A stretch of 64,000 bases of DNA from Henricia sp. BOLD:AAB3569 (Eukaryota > Echinodermata > Asteroidea > Spinulosida > Echinasteridae): NCBI GenBank assembly GCA_037783545.1, contig JBBELK010000008.1, forward strand, positions 387,001-451,000, read 5' to 3'. This document shows, in pieces, positions 10,111 to 20,200 of the stretch. Both the position numbers and the translations under genes were made by a program. The notes below the pieces were generated by a model. The model did no database searches. It had not been told where the DNA came from and was given only the letters and a program-made list of their open reading frames with translations. The first letter of the stretch is position 1. The number at the start of each line of letters is the position of its first letter.

Positions 10111-10928
10111 CTGTCGTAGTTGCCAATTGACCACTTTCACAGATGCCATCTTCGTAGGAAAAATGCTACTGCGTATTAAACGCCATCAATTAAGCGCACA
10201 TGCACACACACCCTGGAAAATGTTCCAAACACGCGTTCGTGTTGCTCGAAATTTGTTTGAAATACGGCGCAACCGTACGCGTCACAAACATTTACGCTCA
10301 AAATCCTGATGCACGTGACAATTTGTAAGAAATGACGTCATTTGAACGTGATCGATAGAAGTTACGACGCAGGACATCAGACCCAAACAAATATCAAGGT
10401 TTGCAGCATGGTTAGTACTTAAAACAACAGTACAACCCTGCTAAAAACGTGACGAAGTAGCAAGTGCAAATTTCCGCATTCCCAAAATGTTCAACAACTG
10501 ACTTGCTTGCGCCATGGCCTGCCGCGACACGGCACAGGAAAGTGAACGCAATCCATTTCAGACACAAATCGCCAAAGTAAATCTGACGTCAAATAATTTG
10601 CGGTGAACATTCGCCCAATTAGTTGAACTGAATCATCAAATTCGCGTCAAGTTATACTTTCGCAAGCTTTTGCATTTGGCGTATCGCGGCCGCGGTCATC
10701 CGTCGATTTTTCTCGCACAATTAAGTGAAAACGAGCATGACCGCCTGGCGAGCTTTCGCACAAGCTCTAAAGTAACTACCGGTACACTTTGTTATTTTAT
10801 AAGGCGAAAGCCGCTTTACGTCAAATTGCCATTCACAACCAAACAGTGAAATTAAATAATCGTAATATGTTGCTTCCATCAAATGAATCGGAAAAGTTCG
10901 GCTGCTTGGAAATCTTGTACATTTTTCA

Positions 10929-11140
10929 AGAGCGGTCGAGTTGTCCTGGGCCTTCAATCGTTGGGACCGAGTTGAATTTCAGTCGACTTGGGACCAAGTT
11001 GACTCAGGACCGAAATGAGTTTCATTTAACTTCATGAATATCAACTTGGGACCAACTTTACTCCAGACCTGGGAGTAGGACTGAGTTGACTGGGACCGGG
11101 ACCGAGTTGACCAGTTGACTGGGACCGGGACCGAGTTGAC
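10929..11140. repeat. Right arm of outer inverted repeat with GGACCGAGTTGAC repeats
   Basis: Reverse-complement counterpart of 5605-5688, followed by tandem variants of GGGACCGAGTTGAC (two close copies near 11090-11140). A further GGTCGAGTTGACC occurs near 11236. Confidence 0.65.
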
Positions 11141-11519
11141 ACGAAACCGTTTTAGCCCCCATGCACATGACCTAGATTGTTTTCCCCAAAGGAATCTGTA
11201 AATGTACATGTCATGCATGTAGGGTCATGGCAAACGGTCGAGTTGACCTGCAGATTGCAATGTCATATGGTTTACGCACGAAACAAAAATAATAGAATTG
11301 TGGGCACCTGCACGTAACATTTATCACAAGAATTAAGTCTGGTGGGTTTCTTACCATGCACGGAAAACAGCAAGATGATGATGGAAGCCATGCTGGTTTC
11401 ACGAAGCACTTTTGTCATGTTTGTAGATCATGAGATTTTTTCTTGAACATCGCACGATTTGCAGTACAGACGTGGAAAACCGTTGGCGAAACAAATTTTA
11501 TCCAGCGCGGGCGGTTGCG

Positions 11520-11775
11520 AGAACCATGTGACCATTTCCGGCCAATCACAGAAAAGCATAGGACGCTTTGACACGACGTCACAAGGCATGTGACCAGTCC
11601 CATCCAATCGCAAAAAGCGCCTGACACGGAAAATGGTCAATCTTTTTTGACCCGGAAATAATGGTCAAAAATACGTGTTGTCAACAGGTCATGTGACCAT
11701 TCTTATCCAATCGCAACAATCGTCTGACCCGGAAAAAGGTCAAATTTTTTTTACCCGGAGAAACGGTCAAAAAAT
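11520..11775. repeat. Three diverged tandem repeats (CATGTGACC family)
   Basis: CATGTGACCA followed by a variant of TCCAATCGCA and then TGACCCGGAAA occurs about three times (starting near 11525, 11588 and 11691), together with TGGTCAAA words. No protein signal. Confidence 0.6.
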
Positions 11776-12399
11776 TGATCAAATTATTTACTACATGTTT
11801 TTTTTCTTCTCTCTCTTCGTTGGTGCATGCACAGGAAGATGGCGTACCTCGCATCAGGGTGGACGGTCCGATGATACATTCCTTCCGGAGTGGACAGAAT
11901 TCCCCATCGTACTTAATACCACTGAGGTCGTCTACTGAATCAGTCTTAATCCTGCAGTGATTGTATACCTTTCAACCTTTTGTTTAAATTAGGGAAAAGC
12001 ACTGGCATTGTTACAGAAAATTACAGGACACTAAAGTGAACTGGAAATTGTCAAGACGGTCAGTTTAATATTTGCATGAATTGCATTGCCTCTTGTGTAA
12101 CCTTAACATTTTGAGTAATCAAAACTTACTAATGGCCTCATTTTACGCCCAATTTTTTGGACAATCAACTCGCTATTATTTCGGCCTTAAATTGTTAAAA
12201 ATAACCGTTGAATAATTATAGACTTGTCAACTGGGTTTTGTTTACAATAAGAATGACACAAAAGGCTTGTTAATACCAGGGTTGAATTGTGCATATATGT
12301 ATATCATCATTCAGTAAATATGTTCTGTTTGAAAGTCAGTGTGTGCACAATGGAAAATAAAACTTGAAAATGTCCGCAAAATTGTGTTTTATGTTTTGT

Positions 12400-12659
12400 T
12401 TACAGAGAAAACGCCTTAGTCTTGTGACTAATGTGATTAGTCATCATTTTGGATGACTAACCGCAAAAGTCACATGACTAACAGTTAGTCATTTCAGACA
12501 TAGTTGGATTTGGTCAGATGACTAACAAATATTAGTCAAAACTGACCAATATTTGACTAACTTATGACTATTTAATGTTAGTCATTGGCTTACCTGACTA
12601 ATTAGTCATTCCAGACATCATGCTGGACTAATTTTTATTAGTCAAAATGTTTACAGTGT
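12400..12659. repeat. Cluster of TGACTAA/TTAGTCA motifs
   Basis: Roughly a dozen copies of the hexamer GACTAA/TTAGTC lie in both orientations within about 230 bp, several as inverted pairs (e.g. CTGACTAATTAGTCA). The left boundary has TTTACAGAG and the right GTTTACAGTGTAA, so it may be a MITE with short TIRs that inserted into the end of the LINE fragment. The motif resembles an AP-1/bZIP half site; function is unknown. Confidence 0.55.
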
Positions 12660-13079
12660 AAGGATAAATCTAGCGCTCTGGTTTTGAATACGTTCTAAAA
12701 CAGATGAATGAATTAATCTATACGGGTCCCAAGCTGTACAACAATAATCTAGTCGAGATCGAATAAGAGAAACATACAGTCGCTTTAAAATGTTAGTGGA
12801 GCAGTTTCGAAAATTTCGTTTTATAAGGCCCAGCATTTTGCTACAGTTAGTATATATGGCCTGACAGTGTTCGTTCCAGTTCAACTTGTCATTAATCGTT
12901 AAACCAAGGTATTTTTCACACTTCGTGGTAGACAATCTTTTCACATCAATATAATAATTTGGATCTGTAGGTTGTTGTTTTCTGGTCATTCTCATGACCT
13001 TACACTTATCCACGTTAACATTTAGTTTCCATCGCTCAGACCAAGAGTGGAGTAAGTGCAGGTCAGACTGTAAAACCAC
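12660..13079 (-). pseudogene. Non-LTR retrotransposon RT, C-terminal fragment
   Basis: About 140 open codons match the C-terminal part of LINE reverse transcriptases: DLHLLHSWSERWKLNVN..KC (post-catalytic region), KYLGLTI..KLNW..H, then the LKRLYVSLIRSRLDYCCTAWDP block and LERIQNQSARFI near the end. The catalytic YADD half, the endonuclease and ORF1 are absent, and the 3' end is cut by the TGACTAA-rich repeat. It is the usual 5'-truncated dead copy. CR1/Rex/Jockey-like by motif style; exact clade not determined. Confidence 0.85.
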
Positions 13080-13500
13080 GACGTTTAGGGAAAAAGCGTC
13101 ACCACGCCATTTTTGCGTTTTGCATGCACTGATTAGTGCAAGTCGAAAGGTTCTTTAGCATGTCTTTGTCGTTACTTAATTATATTTTAGGCAGTGGATG
13201 TTATGGCGGGTTGGTTTGAGCCGCCTTGACATTGATTCCTTTAAATGATACAGAGGGAGGAATATATTTTTGTTGGTTTGTTTTAACTTGAGATATATTG
13301 CTTCCCCAAAGAGGAATGGCCATTCCGTTTGGTTACATATTCGTTTTGGGCTTGACTTTACAATTGCTAATTAATCATGTGTACATTCAGCATTATTTTG
13401 TGCTGGCGCTTAGGCTATATATGGAGGGATATTCTCACGGTTAAGCCCTCACTGTGGGGTTGACTCACTGTGGGGTTATTTTTCTCTACGCCCGGGGTAG

Positions 13501-13667
13501 CTGCAGCCGATTTCACGAATCCTTACGCACTGCGTAAGTCCGCTTGCGCAACATTTTATTGCGTAGGCTACGCAACATTCCTGTGAAAATTACACGCAAG
13601 CTGTAGGGCTTGCGCCATTTTGCAAAGGTTGCGCAAGCTGCGCACTCTTTCGTAAAATCGGCTGCAG
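13501..13667. mobile_element. Palindromic MITE, 167 bp (CTGCAGCCGATTT family)
   Basis: Ends CTGCAGCCGATTT and AAATCGGCTGCAG are perfect inverted repeats; the interior is an imperfect stem with TTGCGCAA and TACGCA words. A nearly perfect-stem relative lies at 56071-56191. It sits just downstream of the UGT stop codon, within about 320 bp. Confidence 0.75.
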
Positions 13668-13982
13668 GCCATGTGACCACAAAATGGTCACCTGTTACCG
13701 GGGCCAGCCATGTCGCGGGGGTGTTCCGTGGATCGAGGAGACCTCGAGACCCAGCAATCACGGGCCTCTTGGCAGAGGAGCAGTAATTTCCGTCCGTCGA
13801 CTCGACCTCGGTCTCCGGAATGCTCTTTTTTGAGATATGTGGTCTGCATTTAATTCTAACTTCCTTTTCACGATTTTAAAACAATATGCTTATAAACTCA
13901 GAGAACGTAAACGAAATGCGCCCGAAATAAAAATGGAGACAAGGGCAAATTATCTTCGATCGTGTGTATTTGCTGTACAATA

Positions 13983-14280
13983 TTATGGTTTACTAATTTT
14001 TTTAACGGCCCCTTTACTGCACGTCCGACGCACACACTTAAAGCAACAACAACAAGCACACAGAGCAAGACCAGTTATTAAGACCGACACGACAAAAAGA
14101 AAGAGATAGACATCATAAATACTTCTTTGGAGGAAACTCAAATCCTGTGCCGCTGGGCGAAGGTGGTCTCCGCCAAACCTGGTGACATGAAGGATCCAGT
14201 GAACTACGGTCTCCACAGGGGGAGAGGCGGTCTCCAGGTCCCGCAGAATTAGAGAGATGCGCTCGGCATGCTTACCGTAT
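13983..14280 (-). CDS. UGT: UGT exon 5 (C-terminal helix and membrane anchor)
   Basis: Acceptor ACTGTATCAG|ATACGG. Encodes YGKHAERISLILRD, then the conserved ETVVHWILHVTRFGGDHLRPAA segment, a hydrophobic helix (VYLFLFVVSVLITGLALCAC) and a cysteine- and lysine-rich cytosolic tail ending KKISKP, which resembles an ER-retention dilysine signal though the lysines are not at the canonical -3/-4 positions. Stop at 13983. Confidence 0.92.
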
Positions 14281-17200
14281 CTGATACAGTAAACAATTAT
14301 ACAAATATATCTATTTAGCCTAATATTGCTCATACAGGGCTTGTGAATATATGGCCACAAACAAATAAACATGGCCCGAAAATAATAGCAATGTCCAGTA
14401 ATCCCTCAGTAATTCTCCAGAGCCATTCATAACTCCACTGTAATGGCAGGCAAATTAGCACATGAGGTAAAATATGTACACAAGCCTATGGGAGCAGGTA
14501 TCTTTTCCGAATTAGCTATTTGCGTGAAACATTTGAATAACAGCTTGCACCCCGAATTCTCCACTTCCAAATAAAGGTGCAGTTTAGAAAGTTGCAACGT
14601 GGTACACACCATTGCCTAGCAACCAACAGTATGGTTGTTTTATGGCATTCACTCCTACGATGAACACCTGCCGCGTGCACCACACAGCAAGAAGAATTGG
14701 TCTGGTCAAACGAGTGCATGTGAAAGTACGTCAGTATACACCAGACGCTATCCATGTGAATCACGCAAAAGGCTAATTATTTTGTGACAGCCAAAGGGAT
14801 CACAAGTGACACCCCGCCCCCCCCCCCCCCCCCTCCCCCTCTGAAAATATTGCCTAGATCAAAGTTATAAAATCATGGAATCTTAATCGGAAAGCTGGGC
14901 AATTCCATAAATTCAGATTTGCATTTCAGAGACTTTGAGGGCTTGTAATGCTTCACATATTCAAGTTGTTTGATTTTAAACATATGTTCTTTAAGCATCC
15001 TTGATGGAAGTGTAATTCCTGAAAATCCCATTATGATCCTATTCTTAACAAGCATAATAGGTCCCCAAAAAATTCGGTTTCGGACGTACTCATTGAGTTT
15101 GTTTTTAACGTACCTCGCTTATTGAGAATGGCATTTCAATCAGTTTTTCAGGAATTAATGAATTACACTTCCACGATGTTTGAAGAACATTTGTTTAAAA
15201 TCAAACAACTTGAATACGTGAAGCATTACAAGCCGTCAAAGTCTCTGAAATGTAAATCTGAATTTCTAGAATTGCCCAGCTGCTGTTTTCTACGAGGTTA
15301 GGGGTCAAAATACGTGAACATTCGTGTAAAGGTTTCTTCATACGCCCACCTTTGAGGGTGAAATAGGCTTATACTCTCGATCGGGCCTAATACATTATAC
15401 ACTGTTGTATAATCGTTAATTACACGTTACTAGATCTTTAATGGACTCGACTACAACATGTCTGATTACTTGGGTTTTAAGATGACATCCTGAATAGCGC
15501 CACTCAATGATTCTGGTTTTAGCGTTGTGATATCAAGGGACAGTCCGACACCTCGTGTTACGAAACGAAGAGCGTTGTCGAGCTGGTCCTCGTACAATGG
15601 TATACCCACTATTGGGATACCTGCCCACAGTGCCTCGTACATAGCTGGGGCGCCAGCCTGGCTTATGTATGCCTTGACGTTTTTGTGTTCTGTACAAAAA
15701 AAAAGCCACATTCATAAAAATGTTTTTGGAGATCTCGTGTAGTTAGGGAATATAGACGAATTTCACATTTGCCCGGTCTGCGCACTTGCCCGGTCTGCGC
15801 ACTTGCGCATTGAAACCGGGGCTTTTCATGTCTTGTCGGCAGTATACGCGTGCGCTACAAGTACAATATTAGGGTCGTTCGAGATGCTTACACCGTGTAA
15901 CACCAACTTACGCCGGAGCAAGAAACAAATGGAGAAGAAAGATTTAAGGTCTTTGCAGATTCAACAGGATCCGTGAAAGGGCTATGATTGTAAAGTGGAT
16001 GCAAACGGTTTGTAGATACGCCCTAGGCCTTAAGGCGTGTGCATTTTCGATTAATTTACTATTTAGAAAATCGTTTTTATTTTCGATCAAATATTCGATA
16101 TTCGATGCGTGAAATTTGTTTTAAAAGATTTTGACAAAAAAGTTTGCCGTGAAATTAAGTGATTTTGGCGCATCCGAACTCACAGCTCACAGGAAGTTAC
16201 AAGTTACAATTAGCCTTTTTATTGCCGAACTTGTCGCCTCAAAACATAATCTGTGCTCAAACTATAGACTTCATGTTGTAACTTGCATAGCAGTCTCTTT
16301 CTGAAAGAGTTTTTGCAGAAATTATCGTCAGCCCTTGTACACTGGACTCATGGTTGGACGCAAATAGGACATCAAAGCAGCCGTTTCGGCAAAGAAAAAA
16401 AATGATTTTCACTTCTTCCTATAAAGATGTGTTTGTTTTTGAGCGAAGCAAGCACATACCGAATATTCGATTTGGTAAAATGATATATTCGAAAATTTGA
16501 TGGACGACCGGATATTTCAATATTCGATTCGTTAGGCACAGCCTTAATATTGCCGTCAACGACAATTTGAAAAATACAGCTGTTAATTTGTTGAGCCGAT
16601 CATAACGCCATGCAGAAACATGTTTCTATTTCGGTCGATAAACTTGGCCCAGATTGTGCAGCTCAATTAATGTTAATATAAAAATGTACATGTACACATA
16701 CCCATAACTTTTGGAAGCGGCAGCCACTTTACGAATTTGGTGTTGTTTCCCAGTTTGACCCCAGGCGGCATAGCATCTTTAGCTTGCCAGAGAACTCGGT
16801 GTGGTAGCATGGCGAAACCATCTGCGAACAGTTGGGCCTGATGTGGGTCTTGAACAGCAAAGAAACTTCCCAGAGAACACAAAACTACACCGGTTGTGGC
16901 GCTGTCTAGGAATTCCGCCACATCCTGTTCGATCTGTAAGTAAAGAAAATACCAGAGAGCGCGTACCTATTGTGTTGTCAGAAATATATGTAGGTATAAA
17001 AATTAAGCCGCCGGCATGCGCGGTTTTTGAGATTTTAAAGGGGCCCCTTATTTAGGATTTTTATCAATGAAATATATGCTTTAAAACCACTCTACTCAGT
17101 TAAAGTCATAAAAATCATATTTGGAGCTTGCTTTGGGGGTTAAAACAAAGTTTTTTAGTTTTTATGCTAATGCGAATATGCATATTCATGACCAAGGTCA

Positions 17201-20200
17201 CTATGTCACAAGAGGCAAACACAGAAAAAACACATTCAACTGCACAAAAGATTCCACTTTTATCTCAATTTTCCTGAAACTTTTGTAATCCATGGCTGTT
17301 TGAGTTTGTTTTACATGTTGCCTGCTGTAAGCCATGACAAAACTGGGGGTAGAAACAGCAGCAATTTGCCACAAGTCCAGATTGAAGTCTTAAGTTTTTT
17401 CTTAACTTTTCCCTTCTGTCTTCCTTATGTGATGCACTAAAAACAGCGCCCTCTGTCTGTGATTTATTGCAGTGAAATATTCAAAGTTGAAAAAGGCCAC
17501 CTTTTATTGATTTTACATCCAAACGAACAATAGTATGTCTTGTTGAACAAGTAATCCGTCATTATAAAGCAAAGCTTAGGCACAAAGTTGTTTAGCATGT
17601 CACAGCCCTTTAAGGAACCCAAAATTTCAATAATGTTACGTTGACCTTGACCTCCAATGACCTGTTTTATCGTGATTCTGTTGTTGAAAACCTATATTTA
17701 GGTTCTTAGGATTGAAGTCACATTTTCAACATGGCGGCTGGCGGCCGGCGGCCATTTTGGATTTTGGGTTCTCAACAGAGTTACCCACCTTTTTGCAAGG
17801 TACACGTGAGCTATTTTGTTCTCAAAAAATGCCTTCAGCTTTAAGAACCAATAACGAAAAAAAGGTCACGGCATACCAATTTTGACCCAACTTAAATAAT
17901 GTTGTGAAATTCCGTAGTCTACACGCATTTTGGACATACACTATCAACCATTAATACAATTCTTAACGTTACAGACATATGCAAAATAATTTCATACGAT
18001 TGTTCAGACTACCATTAAATCACAATCAAAACTATAGTTTCGTTAATGCCTTTTGATTTTTGCAAATCAGTTATACACTTGGCATACTCTGTTGACATTT
18101 CTAAAGTAGGTAGCCTATTGGAACAAACGTACCGTTTCATTAAAATCCAGTCCGACGGAATGAAGCACGTAGACAGTGTTAGGCTGCATTGGTCGGGGAT
18201 ACTCAAAGCCAAAACTCCCTAGGTAGAAGTACATTCTGGCTTGTTGCAAGGCCCGGTATGCGCTAATTTCTGGTTTTATATTGTACTTGAGCTTTAACTT
18301 TTCAAAATCAGGAAAAACAAGAGACTGACTTCTTCTGTAGGTATGGCCCAGCACATTGATGACTCGTTGAAAGAGTGTCATTCTATCCGTGAGTCCTAAT
18401 AGAGGTACTGGGATGTATGAAGGCTCCATCGGCAACCCAGACCTGTAAGTAAAGTTATCACACTGAAAAAATCGCCTGGGTTATTTTAAGCCGGGGATAG
18501 GGTGAAAAATGCAAATTTTTGGTCGTTTATACCCGTTTATTTGGTGTAAATGAACCCAAATTTGGGTAGTTTGTACCCAAATTTGGGTAGTTTGTACCCA
18601 AATGTAGGTTAATTTACACCAAAAGCTCGTGTAGAAATGACCCACAATTTGGGTAGTTGCATTTTTCACCCTATCCCCGGGTTAAAATAACCCAGGCGAT
18701 TTGTCAGTGCACACAAAGGTACGCGTTTTATAGTTTCAGATTAAAGATATACAGTCCGTGCGTTTTTGGGTTTGGCACCTCGAAAAATACAATTCTCTAG
18801 AAACATAAAAGTTATTCGCTTTGAAATGAGACATCAAGTTTAGTTATCGAACAATTATTACTATTACTGTCAATATTTCGAATTATTGGCGGTCGGACAA
18901 TAATTTCAAGGCATAGACTTGCCCAAGTCTGACCTCCCAAAGTCTGAAACGGGCAGCGCACAGAGCGCCCTCGTCACCGGTGGCCTGTCCAATCTGTTTT
19001 CTTCTGTTTTCTCTGTCTCAGAAAGTATTCTGAGACAGAAAGATAATCAAGCTTGGCATCTGGTTTTGGCAGGGTGTAAAGCTTCAGTCACATCGAAGCC
19101 GGCGTGTTCCCGGTGACCCACGGAGAGCCACGGTGCTGAAAATGGTCAATACGGCGCCGAGACGGTGTCGTCCCGGAGCATCACGGTGTCACGGCGCCTC
19201 ACGGCGCTTCACGGCGAGTCACGGTAGTTTAAAGCATGTTTAAAAATTATTTTTTGGCCCACGGCGCGCCACGTTTCATCACGGCTTATTACGGAGTGCC
19301 AAGGTGTCAAGACGGCGTCAAGACGGCGTGGCCCCGATCGCCGTGACTCGCCGGGAGCCCTATGTGACTGTAGCTTAAAGTGTATAGCTGCATACATTTG
19401 GTGCACGATATGAAACCCACTGAACGCCACCCCACCCCACATCTTCCAATGTTCCACCATGTGTGTGTCAAACATCCAAGGAATTTCCCTTCAGGTTTTA
19501 GGGTAGACCCGTGAACAGGGCTTCGGGTATGCAGTGGTACCTCTACGCCCTGTGCGATTGTATTAAGAAAAACCTGTGGAAATCCCGCAAATTTTTTTTT
19601 TTTCCATGGGCCTGACATTTGGTCAAGATACTCTTACCCAAAGGTATCAATATTTCGAAGAGTACTCGTCGATCTGATGTCTACTTTCGGAGAAATGTTG
19701 TTACCAACAATTTGACATTGGAGCTCAACATTTGGAAGTTTACCCTAGAAACGAAAATGGAATGACCGCGCATAAAGTCACGTGGGACTGGTAACCCAAT
19801 AGCGCCGCGCCAAATACATGAAATACGATGTAGCCGTTTACGAAGCGCTGCTAGCTTTATATCTCTGCCCGAATTTAGCGCTGCGGTGTCAAAACTTGTG
19901 TTTCTTCGGAATAGTGATACGTTTGGGTAAGAGTATCAATTGGCCAATTGTATCAGGTTTAGGGTTGCGCACGGTAGGTTGCTCTCGTAGGAACCAATGC
20001 TAAATGCTAAATTTTCAAAAATCATTTTAAAATACTCATAACTCTCTCAGCGTCTGCATGGAGACCACAACCAAAATACTCATTGAAATCTCATCTTTTC
20101 AATTCTGTTCAATTTTGTAGGGGTAATCCGTCACTTTAACTCCCTAATTTCCACATGAAACAAAACTACCCATGCAAGAGTGAACATAGTCAGTGAGCTT

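Noticed and set aside
14817..14833. C-run as a functional structure (i-motif or similar)
   Set aside because: Simple homopolymer next to an inverted repeat; nothing else supports a function.
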